Part shown: piece by piece, positions 1-9,013 of the stretch
Numbering within the stretch: the first letter of the stretch is position 1
Layout: the number at the start of each line of letters is the position of its first letter
Source of the DNA: an uncultured Mycoplasmatota bacterium
GTDB taxonomy: Bacteria > Bacillota_I > Bacilli_A > RF39 > UBA660
Assembly: GCA_947296775.1 (NCBI GenBank)
Contig: CAMYRF010000002.1
Location: 1 to 35,952, forward strand
Direction of reading: 5' to 3'
DNA length: 35,952 nucleotides
Program-made: the position numbers and the translations under genes
Notes under the pieces: model-generated
What the model was told of the DNA's origin: nothing
What the model saw: the letters and a program-made list of their open reading frames with translations, nothing else
Database searches by the model: none

Positions 1-55
1 CATGTTCCATCTTTCTTTTCATATACAAATCCAAGATTAAAACTATTAGAAGACT
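1..55. repeat. Terminal direct repeat, left copy (circular overlap)
   Basis: These 55 bases are identical to the last 55 bases of the window (35898-35952). An exact end-to-end overlap of this length is what a short-read assembler leaves on a circular or circularly permuted molecule. The reading frame of the big tail gene is continuous across the join, which supports true circularity. It should be counted once: unique length 35,897 bp. Confidence 0.95.
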
Positions 56-3000
56 GGTCTTGCCAAGCGTAAGTTGAAAAATAATACTTATCTCCTGCTG
101 CTACTGGAAACCATTTTCCATAGTAACCGTCACGATGATTGATCCCACCATAGTATTTTGATGGACTTGACCTATTTCCAGTTGAAGACGAAACGTTTTC
201 CCATCCATTAGTACTTCCATCCATAAAATCTGGATTACGGCAAATGTTGGATAAGTCACCTGCTGTTCCAAGCATTAAATTAATATTATTGGCTTGGGTC
301 GTGATTTGACCATGCAATCCATTAACTTTATCAGTTACTTCTCCTCTGAGCGTTGTAGCCGTTTGATTAATTTGTGATTGAAGATTTCCGTAGTTACCTG
401 AAACAGTAGATTGTAAACCTTGAAGAGTAGCGTTCAAGTCAATAATATTTTTAGCAACATCGTTAGGGTTTGATGACCATGTTCCTGCATATACACCTTC
501 AACTAAACGTTCATCTTTAACTTGAATAGTATGTTGCCCATTTTGACCACCCGACGAATAAACTGCTGATTGCAAGTACCATGTATTACTGTCTATTGAA
601 CCAGTAAGAAACACACGGACATCTTTTTGCCCTGGGTAAATGTAAGCAGATATTCCCAACATTCCATTAGATAATCTATTCTTGTTTTGATCACATCGCC
701 AGACTTGTAATTCAACCGGGACATCAGAAGTGTTATTGATAGTTGCCGCATAAGTAAACTGATCACCATTATGATAGTTTGCGACAGAGGTATACTCATC
801 AGAGCTTGTGTGAACTCCCATCCAACCATCGCCAGTTAATGTTCGATATTGGTCACTCGTATTATGAAGAAGATTACGAGCGCCTATTTTCAAATTTGTA
901 ATTTTAAGACTTAAGCTATCAGCTGTAGAAGTTAATTGATTCTGTACACCATTGACTTTATCTATAAGTTCAGTACGAACAGTAGATGAACTCTGGCTAA
1001 TCTGTGACTGCAAGTTTCCATAATTACTACCAACTGTTGAACGCAACCCATCTAATGATTGTGATAGTTCGGAAAACGAAACTTGAGTGGCTAAATCAAA
1101 AGGAGATGGCGACCAAGGAGTATCCACATATCCTTCTTCAATTTTGACATGCTTAATTTTTAACAGCGTTGAATTGGCTGCATAAATAACCCAATTTCCA
1201 CTAATTTTATTAACATGAATTGTATTTGATATTCTTTGCCAATTATCAGTTAAATCAACCCGATTTAAAGTACTAGAATCGTTTCCTTCATAGCGAAACC
1301 AATCTCCTAAAATATATCCGTTGCCTGCAACATCAGCAGAAATTGTATACGTTTTTCCTATTTCTGGAGTAAATGTTCCAAACCAAGGACCAATAAAACT
1401 TGGTTGACTAGCAGTATGCTGAATATAATTTGTTTCATTATCGTATTTTTGCAACGATTGTACTCCACCATTGCTTTGAAGTGGAAAGTTAAATTTTGCT
1501 GTGCCTTGAACTAAATTCACTCCACCACCATTGAACATAGGGATAGTGGTTTGTTGCACCTTTCGAAGAAAACCATCAGCAGTTTGTAAGAATCCTGAAT
1601 TCGTAAGAATATTACTTAGCCCTTGCCAATTACCGTCACTCTTGATCGCGTTAACAGCATCATTTTTAGCGACATCAGCTTTAGTATCAGTCTCTGATTT
1701 GGTGTAGTAGCTACTAAATTGTTGGCTAGTAACGTTAACCCGAGCAGATAATTCATTTAAGTCATGATTTATATCACTTGCATTAGGCCCCCAAGTTCCA
1801 ATTGTGTTACCAACAACAGCAAAGGGTAAAGCTACATAAATATTTCCCTTGTTACCAACGCAGCCCCACAAATAAAAGTCATGGTGATTAATATCTCTAT
1901 GACCAGAAAATTTATAAGCTTGCCATTTGGTAGTGAGGCTTTGATCTGTATAACCTCCACCTCCCCATAATTCTGTATGCATTTTATCTCCAGCATTATC
2001 TGCTTTGGCATAAACTACCCATGTTACTAGATCATCGTTATATGGACCATCTAAATAAGTAGTAAGTTGTCCGCCGTCTACACCAGCGCCTCCAAGAATA
2101 GCAATTCTACCATCAAGATATTTGTCCGCTGTAACAGTAACTGAATAACCTTTAATCCATCCGTCAAATGTGTCTGAATGGTGGAGAAGATTACTCGTTC
2201 CAATTTTCAAATTATTCATTCGGTCAGTAACGCTATTTAAATCAAATCGTAATCCATTAGCCGTAGCCTGCACATCTACAGTTTTGGCGTAACCATTCAA
2301 GTCACTAGCAGTTAACCGAGCATTCAAGGCTTGATTAGTCAGATTAACAAAATTCGTGTAGGTAGTATTATCAACTTTACCAGCCAACATCGTCTGTAAA
2401 TTCTGTGCATCAAGCTTTAACTGGGCAATATCGCCGTTAGCAGTACCAACAGTGGTCTGTAGACCTTTTACGTCAACTTTTGTGGAATTAACATCTCCTG
2501 CTAAATTGGCGTAATTGATGTTTAAGCCTTTAACCGTGTTAGACACATCAGCAATATCTTTGCCTTGTTGTTGTGCCTGCTTAGTTAAATCAGCAATTGA
2601 ATTTTGAGCAGAGATATACTTTTGCAGTGCATCAGACGCATCAGCCATTACCTTATTCAAGTTAGGAACAACACTGTTATCATACTGGCCTTGCAGATTA
2701 GTTACCGAATCGTTTAGCTTTTGCAAGCTTTCATCGGCAACTTTTTTATTGTCCTCAATCGATTTATTGAGGTTCTCAATGTCAGTATCGGCTTTTTGCT
2801 TGTTGTTGATGATGTCTGCTTTGGCTTGATTGAGGCCTTGCTGAGCTTCCTTGACTTGGTTCTCCACTACATGTAAATCACGAGTAGATTGAATAAACAC
2901 CCAACCACCATTGTGATATTGATACATATCAGTTTCACTATTACCTAAGTCTTTATACCAAATATCACCTTCAACTGGTGCTAATGGCTGAACACTAGAA

Positions 3001-4190
3001 TAATAATTATTGTTTTTCCCATTAGCAGCAATAGCAGCATGACCAGCAGTCTCTCTGGCCTCGTTAGCAATTTCATCAACTTTAATCAGCGAGCTAGTAA
3101 TACTATGACTGCTAAAATCATCTCCTAGTTCAATCTGGTTATCATTTTCATTGAGTAAGTTATGCTTGACCTTGTAGACCCGTGTGAAATACTCAATTTT
3201 TAAGTCATGGCGAATAATTGCAACTGTATCGCCAAGACCTAATTGGCCCACATCAGTAACATCAGCTTTAAAACTTACTTTGGGACGCTTTAATGATTGC
3301 AAGGCCTGCCAAGTAGCATTGATTAACTCAACTGGATCTTCAATGTCTTCAAAAACAGTTAAGCCAATCCGAGGATTACCATCACTAAAGCCATAAAGTG
3401 CTGTTGCTTCTGGATCAACCAAATACTCCTGACCTGCTGGCTTGTCGACTGGATGACCATCCTTTTTAGTCCAAACTACATCGGCAAAAGTAATTCGCCG
3501 TCCATAGCCATCAGGAGTATCATCGTGACCTTCTGAAACTAACTCACCTTTACCGCGACCAACCAGTGCCGTGATTAATTCCTGGCTATCCTGTTCTTGT
3601 TGTACTGTCAGCAAGTTAGAGCCATATTCAAAGCGTTTACCCGTTCGCTGTCCTTGTTCTGTATAGACATTAACCTGACGACGAGTAATTTTATTGCTCT
3701 TGGAATCAATCGTGACCTCAAAAGTTAGTTCAATATTAAAAAGCCCTACAATTTTCTGTAGAGCTTCAAGATAACTAATATAGTAAAAATTTGTTGACTG
3801 GTGATTAGTCTCCGGAACATTACCCAGTGTCCAACGTGTTGGTTCAAGAACCATCTTTAGCATTTCTTCAGCGGTTCGGTCATTCGGGCGAATATCTTTA
3901 ATATAGCCGTATTGCTTTAATTCATCGTACGCTTCTTCAATCCCTTGGTACTCAATTCGATCGTTTTGTACCCGTTCACTAAGAAGCTTAAACAATAAAT
4001 ATTTTTGCTTACTGTGTGGTGTTGGAATTGCAACATAGTAAATGTTATCCGCAATACAATCTTTTAAGGGCATGGAGAAATTGATCTGATTAGCTGCATT
4101 AATTTCTTCCGTCATTTCAGCTTCAATGAAATCATTATCCTTGAGCCAACGTCTGACACGTTGCTTTTTATCTAATAGATACATTCTCAT
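1..4190 (-). CDS. Tail-tip endopeptidase / receptor-binding protein, N-terminal three quarters (continues at 35897)
   Basis: This is the first ~1396 residues of a protein of about 1855 aa; the frame runs off position 1 and continues at 35897-34520 without a stop. The ATG at 4188-4190 overlaps the Dit stop (ATGA). Residues ~1-350 resemble the prophage tail endopeptidase (Tal) family, which forms the hub below the Dit ring. Then come a long helical region rich in Gln, Asn, Lys and Asp (~380-640) and four jelly-roll-like modules starting near residues 660, 865, 1097 and 1305. Two of these open with an NLKIG..NLL motif and are preceded by near-identical coiled linkers (YGNLQSQI repeats). Such modules resemble carbohydrate-binding domains of phage baseplates, so a host saccharide receptor is inferred. 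I translated parts by hand and saw no stop, but did not verify every codon. Confidence 0.85.
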   Translation of the reverse strand, partial: MRMYLLDKKQRVRRWLKDNDFIEAEMTEEINAANQINFSMPLKDCIADNIYYVAIPTPHSKQKYLLFKLLSERVQNDRIEYQGIEEAYDELKQYGYIKDIRPNDRTAEEMLKMVLEPTRWTLGNVPETNHQSTNFYYISYLEALQKIVGLFNIELTFEVTIDSKSNKITRRQVNVYTEQGQRTGKRFEYGSNLLTVQQEQDSQELITALVGRGKGELVSEGHDDTPDGYGRRITFADVVWTKKDGHPVDKPAGQEYLVDPEATALYGFSDGNPRIGLTVFEDIEDPVELINATWQALQSLKRPKVSFKADVTDVGQLGLGDTVAIIRHDLKIEYFTRVYKVKHNLLNENDNQIELGDDFSSHSITSSLIKVDEIANEARETAGHAAIAANGKNNNYYSSVQPLAPVEGDIWYKDLGNSETDMYQYHNGGWVFIQSTRDLHVVENQVKEAQQGLNQAKADIINNKQKADTDIENLNKSIEDNKKVADESLQKLNDSVTNLQGQYDNSVVPNLNKVMADASDALQKYISAQNSIADLTKQAQQQGKDIADVSNTVKGLNINYANLAGDVNSTKVDVKGLQTTVGTANGDIAQLKLDAQNLQTMLAGKVDNTTYTNFVNLTNQALNARLTASDLNGYAKTVDVQATANGLRFDLNSVTDRMNNLKIGTSNLLHHSDTFDGWIKGYSVTVTADKYLDGRIAILGGAGVDGGQLTTYLDGPYNDDLVTWVVYAKADNAGDKMHTELWGGGGYTDQSLTTKWQAYKFSGHRDINHHDFYLWGCVGNKGNIYVALPFAVVGNTIGTWGPNASDINHDLNELSARVNVTSQQFSSYYTKSETDTKADVAKNDAVNAIKSDGNWQGLSNILTNSGFLQTADGFLRKVQQTTIPMFNGGGVNLVQGTAKFNFPLQSNGGVQSLQKYDNETNYIQHTASQPSFIGPWFGTFTPEIGKTYTISADVAGNGYILGDWFRYEGNDSSTLNRVDLTDNWQRISNTIHVNKISGNWVIYAANSTLLKIKHVKIEEGYVDTPWSPSPFDLATQVSFSELSQSLDGLRSTVGSNYGNLQSQISQSSSTVRTELIDKVNGVQNQLTSTADSLSLKITNLKIGARNLLHNTSDQYRTLTGDGWMGVHTSSDEYTSVANYHNGDQFTYAATINNTSDVPVELQVWRCDQNKNRLSNGMLGISAYIYPGQKDVRVFLTGSIDSNTWYLQSAVYSSGGQNGQHTIQVKDERLVEGVYAGTWSSNPNDVAKNIIDLNATLQGLQSTVSGNYGNLQSQINQTATTLRGEVTDKVNGLHGQITTQANNINLMLGTAGDLSNICRNPDFMDGSTNGWENVSSSTGNRSSPSKYYGGINHRDGYYGKWFPVAAGDKYYFSTYAWQDQSSNSFNLGFVYEKKDGT

Positions 4191-4972
4191 AATTTCTTCA
4201 CCCTATACCTAATTTTATATTTTCCGTTTGTCGAAAAACGAATCGTATCACCGTCCTTGATATAGAAATCGCCAAGGTTACTATCCAAAGTGACATTCAT
4301 TAATGCCGAAACTTCATTAATAACAACATCAAGCGCATTAAAATCAATCAACACCTTGGCATTAGCAGTAATTCCTTGATTAATCTCAATCTTCTTATCC
4401 CCGTTTGAAACAGTCAAAGAACCGATGTCAGCACTAGGATTAAAAATAATCGTTTCTGGAGTTTGACCATAATTTATTCCTGCATTTGGAAATTGGAAAC
4501 TATTACCGGTTCCCGAAGCGAGTTGGTCACTACTATAAGCAAACGGGTCACTGCATTCGATTGTTATCGTCCCAACATCGTTTAAAATATCATTTTCCAT
4601 TTTAATTTCAGTCACTGTTCCGGTATAAACAGCTTCTGGATAATCAGCAAAATATAACCGTTGATGTGGTTTCGATAAAATGATATTTAGCTGCTCCATC
4701 TGTCTGTTATATTCAGCGATGGATTCTGTCTTAATCAAAAACTTAACTTCGATAACTCGTCGTTCTAGTTTTGATGATAAATACATATTCCCATCGCCAG
4801 TTAAATCTACATCATTAATTTTCCGGGAAAACGTATGTCGACCACTCACGACTAAAGTGGTATAGCCAGTAATTTCATCATCTAACCAGTGACCACCGTA
4901 ATTAATTGCTTCCACCGGGCGAGTGGGACTATTAATTGATGGATTAATATCCATGTTAGTAAAACCATACAT
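4187..4972 (-). CDS. Distal tail protein (Dit, Sipho_tail family)
   Basis: A 261-aa protein of the size of siphovirus Dit proteins. It opens with MYGFTNMDINPSINSPTRP and contains the (K)LERRVIEVKF strand pattern and the AEYNRQMEQLN helix typical of the N-terminal ring domain. Dit forms the hexameric hub joining the tail tube to the Tal/receptor-binding protein. I chose the ATG at 4970-4972, because GGAGG lies 8 nt upstream; an ATG six bases earlier touches the Shine-Dalgarno sequence. It lies between tape measure and the tail-tip gene, the invariant order in this phage type, and its TGA overlaps the next ATG. Confidence 0.85.
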   Translation of the reverse strand: MYGFTNMDINPSINSPTRPVEAINYGGHWLDDEITGYTTLVVSGRHTFSRKINDVDLTGDGNMYLSSKLERRVIEVKFLIKTESIAEYNRQMEQLNIILSKPHQRLYFADYPEAVYTGTVTEIKMENDILNDVGTITIECSDPFAYSSDQLASGTGNSFQFPNAGINYGQTPETIIFNPSADIGSLTVSNGDKKIEINQGITANAKVLIDFNALDVVINEVSALMNVTLDSNLGDFYIKDGDTIRFSTNGKYKIRYRVKKL

Positions 4973-4984
4973 AACCATTACCTC

Positions 4985-7900
4985 CTAAAATCTATACTTA
5001 TTCAATGAAGTTTGCGCACCTTGTTCACGGCTAATATCATCAACAAATGCCCTATACTCTGTTCCGCCCAGTGAAAGGTTAATATAGGCCGGTTGTTGAT
5101 TTATATTAAGTTGGTGGTCGATTGTCCCACCAATGTTATTACTAATATTGCCGTGGCTAAGTACGCCGTTAATTGAACTACTAATATCAACAGATGGCAT
5201 TGCGTGAGCAGCAAGATTATTAGCTGCCTTATCAATCAAATTGGTGTTATCGTTCATACCTTTGGCGAATCCAGCTACAACATAGTACCCAACCTGGTCT
5301 CGCATAACACGGGATGGTGAATGGATTCCTAAAGCAGATTTAGCAGCGTTCATCGCAGAACGAGCCATATTTGCAGCTGCACTAGCAGCAGCGCCAATAG
5401 CCCCACGAATACCATTTACAAATCCCATAACGAAATTGCGACCTGCAGAAACCATTCCGCTTGCTGCTGATCGAACAACATTAACAGCACCATGAATACC
5501 GCTGGAGGTTACAGAACGAGCTGCATTCCATCCAGAACTAAATACAGAACGAACAGTACTCATCATGCTTGATACAACGGATCGAATTCCACTCATACCG
5601 CTTGATACAACTGATTTAATTCCATTCCAAACTGAGGAAGAAATACTCTTAATCCCGTTCCAAGAAGAACTCCACATCGATTTAATTCCACTAAGAATGC
5701 TATTAATTACTGACCTAACTGCATTAAAGATCGTTGTAACTATAGTTTTAATACCGTTCCAAACAGTCGAAACGACACCCTTAATTTCGTTCCAAGCACC
5801 GGACCAGTCTCCTTTGATTGCTGCAGTAACAGCCCGGATAATTCCGGCCACTGCATTAATAGCAGTAGAAACAATTGTTGAGATAACTGTCCATACAGCT
5901 TGGACCACAGTCTTAATCACGTCCCAAGCGGTTGACCAGATAGTTTGAACATTCAGCATGGTTGTTTGGATGATTTGTGAGATAACTTGAATTGCGGTCT
6001 GAACCACAGTCTTAATATTGTCCCAAACTGTTTGAATTACGGTTACTAATGTTTGCCAAATTGCTTGAGCTACTGTGACTATTCCTTGCCATAACTGACT
6101 AAAGAATGGTTGTAATGCCTGCCAAGTGGCCTTAATTGTTTCAATAATCGGTGTAAAGATAGTGACAAGTGTGTTCCAAATACCTTGAGCAACCGTCACA
6201 ATACCCTGCCATAGCGTACTAAAGAATTCACTAAGAGCACTCCATAAGCTCTTAATAGATTCAATAATTGGAGTCATTCCCTGAACAAAGCTATTCCAAA
6301 CACCTTGAGCGGTAGTAACTATTCCTTGCCACAATTGACCGAAGAAATCTTTAATACCATTCCAAATATTCTTCACCGCTTCAACTACGGGAGCAAAGAA
6401 TTGTGCAAATCCATTCCACAATGACTTAGCAGTAGTGACAATATTTTGCCATAACTGACTAAACCAATTAGTCAACCCATTCCACAATCCTTTAATTGTT
6501 TCAACAGGATGTGTTACTGCTTGACCTATTGCATTCCAAACGGTAGAAGCTAGTTGTTTTAAACTAGCCCATGCTTGCTTTAACCAGTTTACAAAGTTAG
6601 ACCATATTTGTTGACCTAATTTTGTTTTAGTAAAGAAGAGAACCAAAGCGGCAACTACAGCGGCTACAACAGCGATAATTGCCGTTAATGCTGCCGCGCT
6701 AATACCGAGAGCCGTAGCAAGAGTAGTAAATGCCGCCCCTACAGCTCCAACGACAGTAGATAGACCTGTAAATATCGCACTAACAACCTTAAAACCCATC
6801 AGAGCAGTTTTAACTATTAGTGATTGAGATTTAAGAGCCTCCAACGCCGAAATTACCTTAGTAATACTTCCGCCAGACTGTCCCAGAACAACTAGCACTC
6901 GGCCAATATTACCAATTGTTCCAATTACCTTACCACCAAGGCTAATCATCTTCCCATAGCCGGAAAGAATACCACCAATAGCAGTTGCAGCAGCACCAAT
7001 TACCGGTGACAAACCAATGAAGCTTCTAATTACTCCTGCTGTACTGCTTTGCGATTTAGTAGCCCAGTCTAAAGTATTTTTAATCATACCAAGATATTGA
7101 TTATTAATCCTTTGAGCAGATTGCATTGAAGTATTGCGAAGTGATTCCCAAGCACCTCCAACTTGTTCTAACGATGCACCAATATTCTTTTGCATTTCTG
7201 AAGCTTGATTTTTCAAATAACTTGTTGCTGCCGCAGTGGAGATTGCTGCTTTGTCTTGTTCGGCAGCGTACGCAGACCAACTATTTTTAGCATCACCAGT
7301 TGTATTAGTTACAGCTTCTAGTAACGGGACGATAGCTTTCATACCTGCTGCACCAAACATGGCTTTCAATGCTGCCGTTTTTTGAGCATCACCCATTCCG
7401 TTAGTTTTATCCGCAATTTCTTGAAGAATTTGTGGAAATGGTTTCATCTTTCCAGAACTATCAACAAAGGAAAGTCCTAACGCATCCATTTGCTTCTTGG
7501 CAATAGAGGAAGGAGCTAACATCTGAGTAATAGCATGGTTAAGATCATCTGAAGCCTGTGCAGCCGAGAAACCACGATTGGTTAATAACCCAATCGCTTC
7601 AGCTGTTGTACCCATATCCATGCCAGCCATCTTAGCAGTCGAACCAATAGTGGCAAGAGCTTGTTGCATATCCTCAATTGACGCATTAGAAGCATTCGCC
7701 GTCTGAACTAAAATAGCTGCAGCTTGTTCTGGTGACTTTAAACTATCACTCCAGATGTTCATTGATTGTTGAACAACTCCAGCGGTAGTTTGCAAGTCTG
7801 AGCCAGCAGCTGTTGAAGCTTCTGCGATTGCTGGAAACTGCTTTTTGATGTCATCAAGCGATGCACCATTTCGCGCCATTTCTAGCATCGCATTGGCTGC

Positions 7901-8218
7901 TTCTTGAGCACTCAACGGAAGGTCTTCACCCATCTGATTTGCCACATCGGCAAGCCCTTTGATATCTTTTGAAGTTCCACCCGCGACAACTGCAGTAGTG
8001 TTCAAAGTTTGTTGGAAATCACCAAAACCCTTTAACGCTTTAGTACCCATCGCAGTAGTAGCAGCACCAGCAACTTTCATCGCAGTACCAACACCCTGCA
8101 TTTTAGAATTTACAGCGTTTCCAAACGATTGAGTAGCCTGTCCAGCTCTAGCCAACGTTGAACTAAAGGATTGATCGACTGCAGATAAAATCGCTCTAAC
8201 ACTATAACTATCAGCCAT
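4985..8218 (-). CDS. Tail tape measure protein
   Basis: A 1077-aa protein, the longest uninterrupted gene inside the window. It sets tail length and is ejected with DNA; at about 1.5 angstrom per residue it predicts a tail near 160 nm. The N-terminal ~60-330 region matches the TP901-type tape measure core (MGTTAEAIGLLTNRGFSAA, MKAMFGAAGMKAI patterns). Hydrophobic segments lie around residues 400-420 and 505-540. Residues ~589-740 hold 40-residue Trp-rich tandem repeats. The C-terminal part carries the common GIHSPSRVMRD motif near residue 985. The ATG overlaps the TGA of the preceding frameshifted chaperone. Conserved Trp spacing fits the tube-filling helical model. Confidence 0.95.
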   Translation of the reverse strand: MADSYSVRAILSAVDQSFSSTLARAGQATQSFGNAVNSKMQGVGTAMKVAGAATTAMGTKALKGFGDFQQTLNTTAVVAGGTSKDIKGLADVANQMGEDLPLSAQEAANAMLEMARNGASLDDIKKQFPAIAEASTAAGSDLQTTAGVVQQSMNIWSDSLKSPEQAAAILVQTANASNASIEDMQQALATIGSTAKMAGMDMGTTAEAIGLLTNRGFSAAQASDDLNHAITQMLAPSSIAKKQMDALGLSFVDSSGKMKPFPQILQEIADKTNGMGDAQKTAALKAMFGAAGMKAIVPLLEAVTNTTGDAKNSWSAYAAEQDKAAISTAAATSYLKNQASEMQKNIGASLEQVGGAWESLRNTSMQSAQRINNQYLGMIKNTLDWATKSQSSTAGVIRSFIGLSPVIGAAATAIGGILSGYGKMISLGGKVIGTIGNIGRVLVVLGQSGGSITKVISALEALKSQSLIVKTALMGFKVVSAIFTGLSTVVGAVGAAFTTLATALGISAAALTAIIAVVAAVVAALVLFFTKTKLGQQIWSNFVNWLKQAWASLKQLASTVWNAIGQAVTHPVETIKGLWNGLTNWFSQLWQNIVTTAKSLWNGFAQFFAPVVEAVKNIWNGIKDFFGQLWQGIVTTAQGVWNSFVQGMTPIIESIKSLWSALSEFFSTLWQGIVTVAQGIWNTLVTIFTPIIETIKATWQALQPFFSQLWQGIVTVAQAIWQTLVTVIQTVWDNIKTVVQTAIQVISQIIQTTMLNVQTIWSTAWDVIKTVVQAVWTVISTIVSTAINAVAGIIRAVTAAIKGDWSGAWNEIKGVVSTVWNGIKTIVTTIFNAVRSVINSILSGIKSMWSSSWNGIKSISSSVWNGIKSVVSSGMSGIRSVVSSMMSTVRSVFSSGWNAARSVTSSGIHGAVNVVRSAASGMVSAGRNFVMGFVNGIRGAIGAAASAAANMARSAMNAAKSALGIHSPSRVMRDQVGYYVVAGFAKGMNDNTNLIDKAANNLAAHAMPSVDISSSINGVLSHGNISNNIGGTIDHQLNINQQPAYINLSLGGTEYRAFVDDISREQGAQTSLNKYRF
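6000..6454 (-). repeat. Tandem 120-bp repeats within the tape measure gene
   Basis: Three full 40-residue units, each beginning LWQ(N/G)IVT, occupy 6454-6335, 6334-6215 and 6214-6095, followed by a partial fourth from 6094. Each has Trp at the same positions (LWQ, LWN/IWN, then W before the FF). Unit number would change predicted tail length by about 6 nm per copy. Confidence 0.85.
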
Positions 8219-8663
8219 TGTTCATCCCCCTTTCTTTAAGTGGGACGATTTTTCCAGTCGCTTTTAGTTTCTTAAATTCTTCCAGTCGACGATTAAAAAT
8301 TTGTGCTCGGTCAATCGCTTTAGTAGCACTAGCTCGTGGACTATAATCAGCTTCAAAACTAGAACGAATTTGATCAATCAGTTTTTGAGAATCAAAAAAG
8401 TCTTTAAATTCACTAAAGACGGGTTTAGGATGCTTTGCACTTCCTTTAGTTGCCTGAACGCTTTGAATCCACCAAGCAAGAGTCGCAAGATTTTCCTGCT
8501 CTCTAACCTGATGAATCTTATATGCTTCAAGTCGCAATTGATACTCTCTTAAAGTCATTCGTTCAATATCTTCAATATTAGAAAAGCCTAGAAGAGCTAG
8601 GCCATTTAGCAGTATTTCGTGATACTGCTGTTCACTTGTCTGCGGCTCTTCTAGGGCTTCATG
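8211..8663 (-). CDS. Tail assembly chaperone T domain (expressed as GT fusion by -1 frameshift)
   Basis: Open frame with no good start of its own near its beginning; it is entered by a -1 shift at 8663-8669 from gene G, giving a fusion of about 257 aa (107 from G plus 150). The downstream part contains TLREYQLRLEAYKIHQ and a Trp-Trp motif seen in gpT-like proteins of Firmicutes siphophages. In lambda and relatives, gpG and gpGT coat the tape measure and recruit tube subunits. An internal ATG at 8556-8558 exists, but the frame is open and coding-like for 100 bases upstream of it. Its TGA overlaps the tape-measure ATG. Confidence 0.8.
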   Translation of the reverse strand, partial: HEALEEPQTSEQQYHEILLNGLALLGFSNIEDIERMTLREYQLRLEAYKIHQVREQENLATLAWWIQSVQATKGSAKHPKPVFSEFKDFFDSQKLIDQIRSSFEADYSPRASATKAIDRAQIFNRRLEEFKKLKATGKIVPLKERGMNNG

Positions 8664-8669
8664 TTTTTT
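8587..8669 (-). promoter_or_regulatory. Programmed -1 frameshift signal for G/GT
   Basis: On the minus strand the heptamer A AAA AAC (8669-8663) is in the zero frame of gene G, the canonical X XXY YYZ slippery form. After a 7-nt spacer there is a perfect 11-bp inverted repeat, CCTAGAAGAGC (8655-8645) with GCTCTTCTAGG (8597-8587). Nested in its loop is a second 8-bp hairpin, AGCAGTAT/ATACTGCT (8629-8622 with 8615-8608). Slip site, spacer and stem all fit a stimulatory structure. Confidence 0.85.
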
Positions 8670-8983
8670 GCTGCTACCTTAACAGCATTTGAGTCATTAA
8701 TTTCCTTTTGAACTTCGTCAAATACCTTTTCTAAGTTTTCACAATTATCAATGAAGTCATCGATTGTATTCTGCGTTGGCCGTGGCTTTACTCCATAAGC
8801 GGCAGAGTAAATTACATCACTTAAAACTGCTGGATCATAAGCTTGTAAAGCAGGCAAAGACTTAGTTAATCCAAAGCCAAAAGATTGGCCATTAACTGAC
8901 ATCCCCGCAACCTTATCAAGTTCACGAACAAAACGCACACCAAAGTTTAATTGAACTGTCTTATCGTTTAATTTAATTTCCAT
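8651..8983 (-). CDS. Tail assembly chaperone G
   Basis: A 110-aa protein lying between the tail tube and tape measure genes. It starts MEIKLNDKTVQLNFGVRF, a pattern common in the Firmicutes tail assembly chaperone family (Phage_TAC type). It binds the tape measure during tail assembly with its frameshifted longer form GT. Ribosomes that do not shift end at TAG 8651-8653, ten bases past the slip site. AAGGAGAAG provides the Shine-Dalgarno sequence upstream of the ATG. Function is inferred from position, size and the frameshift signal together. Confidence 0.85.
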   Translation of the reverse strand: MEIKLNDKTVQLNFGVRFVRELDKVAGMSVNGQSFGFGLTKSLPALQAYDPAVLSDVIYSAAYGVKPRPTQNTIDDFIDNCENLEKVFDEVQKEINDSNAVKVAAKNMKP

Positions 8984-9013
8984 AATTATTCTTCTCCTTC
9001 ATTCTTTTCTGAA

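Noticed and set aside
5565..5948. Plus-strand 127-codon open frame inside the tape measure gene
   Set aside because: Antisense shadow of a repetitive gene; repeated LIPF/TTDLIPL composition mirrors the tape measure codons and there is no ribosome-binding site.
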